In this document: in pieces, positions 57,268-64,000 of the stretch
Layout of the letters: each line of letters begins with the position of its first letter
Position numbering within the stretch: the first letter of the stretch is position 1
DNA from: Prauserella muralis
GTDB taxonomy: Bacteria > Actinomycetota > Actinomycetes > Mycobacteriales > Pseudonocardiaceae
Reading direction: 5' to 3'
Assembly (NCBI RefSeq): GCF_003202285.1
Contig: NZ_MASW01000002.1
Location: forward strand, 310,001-374,000
Length of the DNA: 64,000 nucleotides
Notes under the pieces: generated by a model
The model's database searches: none
The model's input: the letters and a program-made list of their open reading frames with translations, nothing else
Told to the model about the DNA's origin: nothing
Made by a program: the position numbers and the translations under genes

Positions 57268-58329
57268 TCAAGTTGTGGGTGGGGTTGGGTGTTGTTGGAG
57301 GTGGTCGGTGAGGAGGGCGCGGTAGATGACGTCGCTGAGGTGGCGTTTGAGGGCGCGGATGGCGGCTTTGGTGGTGGCGTGGGGGTGGTGGGTTTTCCAG
57401 CGGTCGCGGTAGTCACGGGCGGGTTGGTGGTGGGCGAGTTGGGTGATGGCGATGCGGTGCAGGGCGGCGTTGAGTTGTCGGTTGCCGCCGCGGTTGAGCC
57501 GGTATTGCGGCTTGCCGGAGGACCAGACGGGGATCGGGGCGGTGCCGTTGTGCAGGGCGAACGCGGCTGGGCTGCGGAAACGGGTGATGCCGCCGACCTC
57601 GCCGAGGATCTTCGCGGCGGTGACGGTGCTGATCCCGACGATGGCCAGCAGGGCCGGCACGAGCGGGGTGACCAGGGCGTGCAGGCGGCGTTCGAGATGA
57701 CGGATCTGCTCGCCGAGCCGGGCGATGTCAGCGACCAGGTCGGCGGCGAGCTGGCAGCTCACGCTGGCGGGCAGCACGGCCAGCGCCGAGGCGAGGTGGG
57801 TCAGCGTCCGGGGCCCGGTCAGCGCGGTGGCGCCCGCGTCGAGCGCGGGGTTGAGGTCGTGCAGGCGCCAGCGCAGCTGGTTGATCAGCTCGGTGCGGGA
57901 GCGGACCAGGTGCTCGCGGCGGTCGCTGAGCAGCCGCAACTCGGCGGCGGTCTCGTCGAGCTGCACGGCCGGCAGGTCCGGCTCGCGGATCGCGGCCCGC
58001 GCGATCGCGAGCGCGTCGATCGGGTCGGACTTGCCCCGCGTGCGCGCCGAGGCACGGCATTGGGCCATCAGCTTCGGCGGCACCCACACCACGGCCGCGC
58101 CCTGCCCCACCAGCGCACGCACCAGCCGCCCGGCCACGCCACGGCCGTGCTCGACCGCCCAGCGCACCAGGCACTGCCGCTGGGTGCCGTAGCGGGCCGC
58201 CCACGCCCATAACCGCAGAAACCCCTCGTCATCCGCGTTGACCGTCAGCTGACCCAGCTTGCGGCCGGCCTCGTCAACAGCAACAGCGGTGTGACTGCGC
58301 TTGTGCGGATCGATCCCCACGACCACCAT
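57268..58329 (-). CDS. IS110-family recombinase (transposase)
   Basis: A 353-aa DEDD recombinase. The RuvC-like N-terminal domain has Asp7 (GIDPHKRSHTA), Glu60 (WAVEHGRG) and Asp102/Asp105 (GKSDPIDALAIARAAI). A coiled-coil middle follows, then the C-terminal Tnp domain with the conserved Ser region (NGTAPIPVWSSGKPQYRLNR, Ser270/271). ATG at 58329 was chosen because it starts directly at MVVVGIDPHK. The frame is intact, so it may be active. Confidence 0.93.
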   Translation of the reverse strand: MVVVGIDPHKRSHTAVAVDEAGRKLGQLTVNADDEGFLRLWAWAARYGTQRQCLVRWAVEHGRGVAGRLVRALVGQGAAVVWVPPKLMAQCRASARTRGKSDPIDALAIARAAIREPDLPAVQLDETAAELRLLSDRREHLVRSRTELINQLRWRLHDLNPALDAGATALTGPRTLTHLASALAVLPASVSCQLAADLVADIARLGEQIRHLERRLHALVTPLVPALLAIVGISTVTAAKILGEVGGITRFRSPAAFALHNGTAPIPVWSSGKPQYRLNRGGNRQLNAALHRIAITQLAHHQPARDYRDRWKTHHPHATTKAAIRALKRHLSDVIYRALLTDHLQQHPTPPTT

Positions 58330-58595
58330 AGACAACCGGGTGTCCTTCCCTTCCCAACCAGAGGTGACAGGCATCCGGTACGGGTCGGCTGGTCGAACAC
58401 ACCTCAGTCGAGGTTGGACGCGTATAGCCCACGCTTCTATCAAGTCAGGCCAGCCGGCCCGCACCCCGACCACGCTGGACAATTCCTTGGCAAGCCAACC
58501 CCACCCGGGGCGGCAGGCACCGTGCGAGTCACCACGCGATCAGGGCCGGACCCTAGCCGCTCACAACCAGCGACTACACCCACGCTGACACTGAG
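58330..58595 (-). ncRNA. Candidate bridge RNA region of the IS110 element
   Basis: This is the 5' non-coding end of the element. It holds short matches to expected partners: GCTTCTAT-CAAGT (58433-58445) resembles the element's other end (57259-57273, GCTTCTAT-gt-CAAGT); GAGTCACC (58526-58533) repeats the right junction (58593-58600); GGCACCGTG (58516-58524) repeats the target hairpin (57226-57234); CCTTGG (58485-58490) is complementary to the left flank CCAAGG. Target-like matches lie 5' and the donor-like match 3', the order seen in IS621 bridge RNA. Boundaries are not defined. Confidence 0.45.
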
Positions 58596-58647
58596 TCACC
58601 GTGGGCTCGCGGCGGCGCCGATGGGTCGGCACACGAGAGGACTGTTC

Positions 58648-59697
58648 GTGGCGTTCGAACTCGGGGTCTACTCGTTCGGTGAGATCACCCCGGACCCGTT
58701 CACGGGGCAGGCGCCGAGCGCGCGGCAGCGCCTGCGCGACTACGTCGAGCAGGCCACGGTCGCCGACCAGGTGGGTCTCGACGTGTTCGCGCTCGGCGAG
58801 CACCATCGCGGCGACTTCGCCGTCTCGGCGACGTCGGTGGTGCTCGCCGCCATGGCCGAGCGCACCGAGAACATCCGGCTCTCCAGCGCCGTCACCGTGC
58901 TCAGTTCCGAGGACCCGGTGCGGGTGTTCCAGCAGTACGCCACGCTCGACCTCCTCTCCGGCGGCCGCGCCGAGATCATCGCGGGCCGCGGGTCCTACCT
59001 GGAGTCGTTCCCGCTCTTCGGCTACGACCTCGGTGACTACGATGCGCTGTTCGCCGAGAAGCTGGAGCTGCTGCTGGCACTGCGCGAGCAGAACCCGATC
59101 ACGTGGTCCGGCCGGTTCCGCCCCGCGCTGCGGGACGCCGACGTGGCCCCGCGCCCGCTGCAGGAGCGGCTGCCGGTCTGGGTGGCGGTCGGCGGCGCGC
59201 CACCCTCGGTGGTGCGGGCCGCGCGGCTCGGGCTGCCACTGGCGCTGGCGATCATCGGTGGCTCGCTGTTCCGGTTCGCTCCCTTCGCGGCGCTCTACCG
59301 CAACTCGGCCCGCGAGGCGGGCCACGACCCGGACGCGCTGCCGGTGAGCATCAACTCGCCCGGCTTCGTCGCGCCCACCAGCAGGCAGGCGCGGGAGCTG
59401 TCGTACCCGTACTTCAACCGGGGGATGCTGGAGAACTTCCACGAACGCGGGCGCGGCTTCCACACCTCCCGCGAGGCCTACGACGAGCAGGCCTCGCCGC
59501 GCGGCGCGCTGGTGGTGGGCAGCCCGCAGGAGATCATCGACAAGATCCTGTACCAGCACGAACTGTTCGGGCACCAGCGGCTGCTCATCCAGCTGGGTTT
59601 CGGCGGCGTGCCGCAGAAGGACACGCTCAAGGCGATCGAGCTGCTGGGCACCGAGGTGGCGCCCGTGGTGCGCAGGGAACTCGCCGCGCACGGCTGA
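58648..59697 (+). CDS. LLM-class flavin-dependent oxidoreductase
   Basis: A 349-aa luciferase-like monooxygenase: FELGVYSFGEITPDPFTG, VFALGEHHRGDFAVS, AERTENIRLSSAVTVLSSED and IIAGRGSYLESFPLFGYDL. F420 or FMN is used with an unknown substrate. GTG at 58648 gives the usual N-terminus; an ATG 27 nt upstream also fits. The IS110 right edge is only ~50 nt upstream, so its native promoter may have been displaced. Confidence 0.87.
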   Translation: MAFELGVYSFGEITPDPFTGQAPSARQRLRDYVEQATVADQVGLDVFALGEHHRGDFAVSATSVVLAAMAERTENIRLSSAVTVLSSEDPVRVFQQYATLDLLSGGRAEIIAGRGSYLESFPLFGYDLGDYDALFAEKLELLLALREQNPITWSGRFRPALRDADVAPRPLQERLPVWVAVGGAPPSVVRAARLGLPLALAIIGGSLFRFAPFAALYRNSAREAGHDPDALPVSINSPGFVAPTSRQARELSYPYFNRGMLENFHERGRGFHTSREAYDEQASPRGALVVGSPQEIIDKILYQHELFGHQRLLIQLGFGGVPQKDTLKAIELLGTEVAPVVRRELAAHG

Positions 59698-59737
59698 GGA
59701 GCTTGCGGCCGGGCCGCGCCGCTCGCAGGCTGGACAC

Positions 59738-60703
59738 ATGGCCGACGGTGACGGCGGGGACGGTGCCGACTGGGCGGTGCGGCAGCCGCACCCGCTTCTG
59801 CGGCCGTTCGTCACCCGCTACATCGGCTACACCCAGCGCGGCACGACGCTCGCCGTGCACCGCGGCCTGCCCAGCAGGCACGTCACGCTGATCCTCAGCC
59901 TGGCCGGCCCGGTGCGGGTGGTCGGCATGCCTCGCGAGGGCGAGGCGCCCGGGGCATTCGCCGGTCTGGTCGGCGGCATTCACCTTGCACCGGCGCTGAT
60001 CGCGCAGGACGCCTACCAGTCAGGGGTGCACCTCGAGCTGAACCCGCTGGGCGCGCGCACGCTGCTGGGCCTGCCCGCCGCCGACCTGAGCGGCTACGTC
60101 GTGGACCTCGCCGCTCTCGGCGCTCCCGCGCTCGCCGCGCTGCCGGAACGGCTCGCCGCCGCGCCCGGCTGGACGCGGCGGTTCGCCCTGCTCGACGACG
60201 CGCTGCTCGCGCGGCTCGGCGACGCCGCCCCGGCCGCCCCCGAGGTCGGCTGGGCCTGGCGGCGACTGCTCGGCACCGGGGGCGAGATGCGGGTGGGCGC
60301 GCTGGCCGACGAGATCGGGTGGAGCCGCAGGCACCTGCTCACCCGGTTTCGCGCCGAGCTCGGCGTGTCCCCCAAGCAGGCGGCCAGGGTGCTGCGGTTC
60401 GAGCGGGCCACCCGGCTGCTGCGCGCCCGGCCCGGCATCCGGCTTGCCGACCTCGCCGTCGCGTGCGGCTACTCCGACCAGGCCCACCTGAACCACGAGT
60501 GGCGCGCGCTCGCCGGGTGCTCGCCGGGCACGTGGCTCGCCGAGGAGCTCGGGCAGCTCCCATTTCTCCAAGACTCCGCGGCCGACGGCCGGGAAGACTC
60601 GACCGCATCAACAACCCAGGAGTGTGGCCGAGTGTCCTGTACCGCGACGCCGAGACGGCCCGGCGTTTTCTCACCGCCGTGCTCGGGTTCACCGAGACCA
60701 TGA
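59738..60703 (+). CDS. AraC-family regulator
   Basis: A 321-aa regulator with an N-terminal sensor-like half and the AraC HTH pair (about residues 180-265): MRVGALADEIGWSRRHLLTR, then RLADLAVACGYSDQAHLNHE. The C-terminal ~45 residues beyond the HTH are unusual (TASTTQECGRVSCTATPRRP) and run 82 nt into the next gene, so the true functional end may be near residue 275. Probable regulator of the flanking LLM and/or VOC genes. Confidence 0.85.
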   Translation: MADGDGGDGADWAVRQPHPLLRPFVTRYIGYTQRGTTLAVHRGLPSRHVTLILSLAGPVRVVGMPREGEAPGAFAGLVGGIHLAPALIAQDAYQSGVHLELNPLGARTLLGLPAADLSGYVVDLAALGAPALAALPERLAAAPGWTRRFALLDDALLARLGDAAPAAPEVGWAWRRLLGTGGEMRVGALADEIGWSRRHLLTRFRAELGVSPKQAARVLRFERATRLLRARPGIRLADLAVACGYSDQAHLNHEWRALAGCSPGTWLAEELGQLPFLQDSAADGREDSTASTTQECGRVSCTATPRRPGVFSPPCSGSPRP

Positions 60704-61002
60704 CGGTGCGCGGCGAGGACGGCACGACGATCGAGCATGCCGAGCTGCTCTGGCCCGAGGGCGGCGGGGTCATGTACGGAACCCGGGGCACCAGCCACGG
60801 CGGCAGCGAGGAGGGCGGCGCAGGCACGCTCTACGTGGTGACCGCCGATCCCGACGCGGTGTACCGGCGGGCCGTCGAGGCCGGCGCGACGATCACCGAC
60901 AAGCCGTACGACACCGACTACGGCTCCCGCAACGTCGGCATCGCCGATCCCGAGGGCCACGTGTGGATCTTCGGCACCTATGCGGGGGCGCCTGCGCCGT
61001 GA
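60622..61002 (+). CDS. VOC family protein (PhnB/glyoxalase-like)
   Basis: A 126-aa single VOC module: VWPSVLYRDAETARRFLTAV, GVMYGTRG, and DPEGHVWIFGTY at the end. GTG at 60622 follows GGAG directly and lies within the araC gene in another frame. No better start exists, so the exact N-terminus is uncertain. It is followed by a clear intrinsic terminator. Confidence 0.8.
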   Translation: MWPSVLYRDAETARRFLTAVLGFTETMTVRGEDGTTIEHAELLWPEGGGVMYGTRGTSHGGSEEGGAGTLYVVTADPDAVYRRAVEAGATITDKPYDTDYGSRNVGIADPEGHVWIFGTYAGAPAP

Positions 61003-61035
61003 TCCCGGGGCGGCCGGGACGGGGCCGTGCACCCT

Positions 61036-61056
61036 CCGCACCGGGTGCGGTTTTTT
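61036..61056 (+). terminator. Intrinsic terminator after the VOC gene
   Basis: CCGCAC-CGG-GTGCGG (61036-61050) is a 6-bp stem with 3-nt loop followed by six T residues (61051-61056). It is the clearest factor-independent terminator in the window, 34 nt before the GNAT gene. Confidence 0.85.
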
Positions 61057-61089
61057 CCGTTACCGGCGTTCATCTGGCAGGCTGGAGCC

Positions 61090-61944
61090 GTGTTGCGGCT
61101 TGCTGGTGCGCGGCTGCTCGACGACAAGGACTACCCGGCGGTCCGGGCGGCGCTGGCCGCCGACCCGGTGGGTAGCTGCATGGTCTCCGCGCGCGTGGAA
61201 GTGGCTGGGCTCGACCCATGGCGGCTCGGCGGTGAACTGTGGGGTGCCGACGGGCGGCATGGCCGCACCGGCGAGCTGCGCGGGTTGTGCTTCTCCGGCC
61301 CGAACCTGATCCCGTTGCGCGGCAACGCCGCGGCGCTGCGCTCGTTCGCCGACCGGGCGCTGCGCAAGCACCGGACGTGTTCCTCGCTCGTGGGGCCCGC
61401 CGACCAGGTGCTCGGGCTGTGGGACGAGCTGGCCGCCGAGTGGGGGCCCGCCCGCGAGGTGCGCGCCGACCAGCCGCTGATGGCGCTCGACCGCCAGCCC
61501 GCGCTGCCGGCCGACCGGCTCGTCCGGCCCGTCCGTCCCACCGAACTGGAGCGCTACCTGCCCGCCGCGATCTCGATGTTCCTGGAGGAGGTCGGCGTCG
61601 ACCCGCGCGCAGGCGACGGCGGCGCGGGCTACCGCGCGCGGGTGGCCGAGCTGATCGCGGGCGGCCGGGCGTTCGCCCGCTTCGAGAACGGTGAGGTGGT
61701 CTTCAAGGCGGAGATCGGCGCGCTGTCGGAGTCGGTGGGGCAGATCCAGGGGGTGTGGGTGCATCCCGACCGGCGCGGCGAGGGGCTCGGCGCCGCAGGC
61801 ACCGCCGCCGTGGCGGCGCGCCTTGTGCACGGCATGGGCCGCATCGCCAGCCTGTATGTCAACGCCTACAACGCCCCGGCGCTGACCGTCTACCGCAAGG
61901 TCGGCTTCCGCCAGGTCGGCCGCTACGCCACCGTGCTGTTCTGA
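61090..61944 (+). CDS. DUF4081-containing GNAT acetyltransferase
   Basis: A 284-aa protein. The N-terminal DUF4081 half (LRLAGARLLDDKDYPAVRAA) precedes a C-terminal GNAT domain with the acetyl-CoA loop IQGVWVHPDRRGEGLGAAGT and VNAYNAPALTVYRKVGF. It is the neighbour of ispG in mycobacteria, so the IS110-LLM-AraC-VOC stretch is a local insertion between them. Substrate unknown. A hairpin repeat follows 12 nt after the stop. Confidence 0.88.
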   Translation: MLRLAGARLLDDKDYPAVRAALAADPVGSCMVSARVEVAGLDPWRLGGELWGADGRHGRTGELRGLCFSGPNLIPLRGNAAALRSFADRALRKHRTCSSLVGPADQVLGLWDELAAEWGPAREVRADQPLMALDRQPALPADRLVRPVRPTELERYLPAAISMFLEEVGVDPRAGDGGAGYRARVAELIAGGRAFARFENGEVVFKAEIGALSESVGQIQGVWVHPDRRGEGLGAAGTAAVAARLVHGMGRIASLYVNAYNAPALTVYRKVGFRQVGRYATVLF

Positions 61945-61955
61945 CCTCCGGCGAC

Positions 61956-62008
61956 GAGCCGAAGGGCACCGTGGGTACACAGGTCGTGCCCACGGTGCCC
62001 TCGGGCTC
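61956..62008. repeat. 53-bp hairpin repeat, copy 4
   Basis: GAGCCGAAGGGCACC... (61956-61978), 7-nt loop (61979-61985), and right arm to CTCGGGCTC (61986-62008). The inner GGGCACCGTGGGTAC / GTGCCCACGGTGCCC pair almost fully. Intact reference for the copy split by IS110. Confidence 0.88.
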
Positions 62009-62105
62009 GGCGGCAGCCTCGCCACGGATCGTCACCGGAACCCGGCGCCCGACACGGGCCTGCCCCTGAGCACGGCCGGGCAGGCGTCGGCATAGTCTGC
62101 TCGGT

Positions 62106-63923
62106 GTGCTGGGAGGACGTCAGGGGACATACCGGATCGCCGCGGCGCTGCTGAGTGCTGTGCTGGTGCTGACAGGATGCAGCGTGTTCGACAGCGGCAG
62201 CGGGCCGGACGACGTGACCGGCGAGTTCCTGGGCGCGTTCGCGCGCGGTGACACGGCGCGGGCCGCCGGGCTCACCGACTCGCCCAAGGTCGCGAAGGCC
62301 GTGCTCGACCAGGCCCGGGGCGCGCTGAAACCGAAGTCGCTCGGCACCCAGGTCACCGGTGTCGAGGACGGCGCGAGCGACGAGCAGGCCACCGCCAGGT
62401 ACCGGCTCGACTGGCGGCTCGGCGAGGGCAGGCGCTGGGGCTACGCCGCCTCGGCACAGCTGCACACGGTGGACGGGCAGTGGCGGCTGCGCTGGACACC
62501 CGAACTGATCCATCCGGATCTCGGCGCGCAGCAGTCGCTGGCCCTGCAGGTGGAGACACCCGCGCCCGCACCGGTGCTCGACCGGGACGGCAACCCGCTG
62601 CTGCAGGCGGGCACGGTGGTGCACGTCCTGGTCGACAAGGAGAAGGCCGGTGAGCGGCTCGACCACGTCGTGGGCACGCTGGCCAGGCAGCTCAACCCGC
62701 TCGAGGCCAGCATCACCAGGCAGTCCCTGCTCGACGGCATCAACGGCACGGAGAAGGGCGGCAGCTACCTCGCGGCCACCCTGCGCTCCGCGGACTACCA
62801 GGCCGTGAAGCCGGCGATCTACGACCTGCCCGGGGTGCACTTCACCAGCGAGGAACGGCTGCTGTCCACGCGCCGTGACTTCGGCAGCCAGGTGCTGCCC
62901 GCCATCCGCGGCACCGTGGCCGACCAGGTCGCCGGCCGCGCGGGCTGGCGCGTGGTGACGGTGGACGCGACCGGCGCCGAGATCGCCGAGCTGCACAGCG
63001 AGGCGCCACGCCCTGCCGACGCGGTCACCAGCACGCTCAGCGTCGGCACCCAGCAGGCGGCGGAGGACGCGCTGACCGGGGTCGGCGTGCCCGGCGCGAT
63101 CGTGGCGATGCAGGCCTCCACCGGCGAGCTGCTCGCCGTGGCGCAGAACCCCAGGGCCGACCCGCAGGGCGCGATCGCGCTCACCGGGCGCTACCCGCCC
63201 GGCTCGACCTTCAAGATCGTCACGGCCGCGGCCGCGCTGTCGGCCAAGACGGTGACCCCCAACTCGAAGGTCGAGTGCCCGGCCACCACGGTCATCGAGG
63301 GCAGGCTCGTGCCGAACGACCACCGCTTCGACCTGGGCACCGTGCCGTTGCACACCGCGTTCGCGCGCTCCTGCAACACCACCTTCGCGAAGCTGGCCGC
63401 CGAGCTTCCGCCCGACGCGCTGACCGTCACCGCGCAGGACCTCGGCATCGGCGCCGACTTCGTGGTGCCCGGCATCACGACCATCACCGGTTCGGTGCCG
63501 CCAGCCAAACCGATCGTGCAGCGCGCCGAGAACGGCTTCGGCCAGGGCAAGACGCTGGCAAGCCCGTTCGGCATGGCCCTCGTCGCCGCCACCGTCGCCT
63601 CCGGCGAGACGCCCGTGCCGAGCCTGCTGCGCGGCATGAGGACGCAGGTGACGCAGAAGGGCGGGCGGCTGGACGAGGAGGTGCTGGCCAGCCTGCGCAG
63701 GATGATGCGCGAGGTGGTCACCGACGGCACCGCGCGGCGGCTGGCCGGGCTGCCGGGCGTGCACGGCAAGACGGGCACCGCCCAGTTCGGCGACGGCACC
63801 CACTCGCACGGCTGGTTCGCCGGGTACCAGGACGACGTCGCGTTCGCCGTCCTGCTGGCGCGGGCGGACTCGTCCGGCCCCGCCGTCGAGGCGACGCAGC
63901 GGTTCCTGTCCGCACTGCGCTGA
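62106..63923 (+). CDS. Penicillin-binding lipoprotein (transpeptidase)
   Basis: A 605-aa PBP with signal peptide and lipobox LTGC (Cys25). An NTF2-like MecA_N domain (~35-150), a dimerisation region, and the transpeptidase domain with Ser367-xx-Lys370 (YPPGSTFKIV), SCN at 422-424 (ARSCNTTFAK) and KTG at 555 (HGKTGTAQFG) follow. It is the orthologue-like neighbour in the ispG-GNAT-PBP order of mycobacteria. It cross-links peptidoglycan outside the membrane. Confidence 0.93.
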   Translation: MLGGRQGTYRIAAALLSAVLVLTGCSVFDSGSGPDDVTGEFLGAFARGDTARAAGLTDSPKVAKAVLDQARGALKPKSLGTQVTGVEDGASDEQATARYRLDWRLGEGRRWGYAASAQLHTVDGQWRLRWTPELIHPDLGAQQSLALQVETPAPAPVLDRDGNPLLQAGTVVHVLVDKEKAGERLDHVVGTLARQLNPLEASITRQSLLDGINGTEKGGSYLAATLRSADYQAVKPAIYDLPGVHFTSEERLLSTRRDFGSQVLPAIRGTVADQVAGRAGWRVVTVDATGAEIAELHSEAPRPADAVTSTLSVGTQQAAEDALTGVGVPGAIVAMQASTGELLAVAQNPRADPQGAIALTGRYPPGSTFKIVTAAAALSAKTVTPNSKVECPATTVIEGRLVPNDHRFDLGTVPLHTAFARSCNTTFAKLAAELPPDALTVTAQDLGIGADFVVPGITTITGSVPPAKPIVQRAENGFGQGKTLASPFGMALVAATVASGETPVPSLLRGMRTQVTQKGGRLDEEVLASLRRMMREVVTDGTARRLAGLPGVHGKTGTAQFGDGTHSHGWFAGYQDDVAFAVLLARADSSGPAVEATQRFLSALR

Positions 63924-63924
63924 A

Positions 63925-63941
63925 GTGCTACCAGGTAGCAC
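63925..63941. promoter_or_regulatory. Toxin-antitoxin operator candidate GTGCTACC-A-GGTAGCAC
   Basis: A perfect 8-1-8 palindrome starting 2 nt after the PBP stop and ending directly before the ATG of the Phd-like gene. Placement over the start codon suggests autorepression by the antitoxin and a leaderless or very short leader. Confidence 0.7.
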
Positions 63942-64000
63942 ATGAAGTCGATCGGCATCCGCGACCTGCGCCAGAACGCGAGCGTCTACCTGCGCCGCGT
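63942..64000 (+). CDS. Phd/YefM-type antitoxin, partial (runs off the window)
   Basis: Only ~19 residues are visible: MKSIGIRDLRQNASVYLRR. This is the canonical start of Phd/YefM antitoxins (VxxRELRxxxSxxLxxV). A PIN or Fic/Doc toxin gene is expected downstream. In M. tuberculosis a RelB/E-type pair lies at the same place between the GNAT and PBP genes; here the pair follows the PBP. Confidence 0.8.
   Translation, partial: MKSIGIRDLRQNASVYLRR

Larger units (their letters stand above)
57257..58595 (-). mobile_element. IS110-family insertion sequence
   Basis: About 1.34 kb, bounded by the two halves of a disrupted 53-bp hairpin repeat. Edges are inferred from repeat geometry to within a few nt. 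No terminal inverted repeats or clear target duplication are seen, as expected for IS110. It has one recombinase gene, an 11-nt non-coding 3' end and a ~265-nt non-coding 5' end, the layout of the IS110 (not IS1111) group in which the bridge RNA precedes the recombinase. Confidence 0.85.

Overview
The window is high-GC actinobacterial chromosome. It has GTG and TTG starts, ATGA/GTGA stop-start overlaps, leaderless promoters, a WhiG-type sigma factor, Ku, and the gene order trmD-rplS-lepB-rnhB-yraN-comM-dprA-xerC-rpsB-tsf-pyrH-frr-cdsA-dxr-rip-ispG. That order is shared with mycobacteria and streptomycetes. A Pseudonocardiales member (Amycolatopsis, Saccharomonospora or Prauserella type) is the best guess from protein character; this is inference, not proof.

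Layout. 1-11.0 kb: urate, allantoin and glyoxylate catabolism. Uricase, hydroxyisourate hydrolase and OHCU decarboxylase are on the minus strand behind a thiamine-binding-like/HTH regulator. Hydroxypyruvate isomerase, tartronate semialdehyde reductase and a glyoxylate carboligase homologue are on the plus strand. An XRE-cupin regulator faces an operon of NCS1 permease, allantoin racemase homologue, allantoinase and allantoicase. 11.2-12.7 kb: a FhuF-like Fe-S protein and an RlmA-like methyltransferase. 12.9-16.8 kb: the amt-glnK-glnD nitrogen operon with a candidate GlnR box. 17-23 kb: a small hypothetical protein, Ku, Ffh, an amidohydrolase and two CPBP proteases. 23.2-32.1 kb: an inserted hexarate (galactarate/talarate) block with GntR and IclR regulators, dehydratase, KdgD, a TctABC transporter, a dioxovalerate dehydrogenase and a TSUP permease. 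32.3-47.3 kb: core ribosome, RNA-processing, competence and division genes. 47.2-51.9 kb: accessory MFS/LysR, VOC, methyltransferase and PadR genes. 52-57.2 kb: rlmN, a DUF2631 protein and the isoprenoid genes dxr-rip-ispG. 57.2-58.6 kb: an IS110-family element. 58.6-61 kb: LLM oxidoreductase, AraC regulator and VOC protein. 61-64 kb: GNAT protein, penicillin-binding lipoprotein and the start of a Phd-like antitoxin gene.

How it works together. The first 17 kb is a nitrogen-scavenging region: urate and allantoin give urea plus glyoxylate, the glyoxylate branch feeds glycerate, and the ammonium transporter with its PII control proteins lies next to it. The hexarate block converts imported sugar diacids to 2-oxoglutarate. 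The rest is mostly core housekeeping with small accessory insertions.

The most notable non-genic signals are two families of structured intergenic repeats. One is a 53-bp hairpin (23-7-23) found four times, just downstream of stop codons in three cases. The other is an 87-bp element with a 30-bp period, found twice. The IS110 element sits inside the right arm of one 53-bp hairpin, and its 5' non-coding end carries short matches to both the target and its own terminus. This is what a bridge-RNA-guided IS110 recombinase would look like. Many regulator genes have clear palindromes next to them, and several promoters appear to be leaderless.
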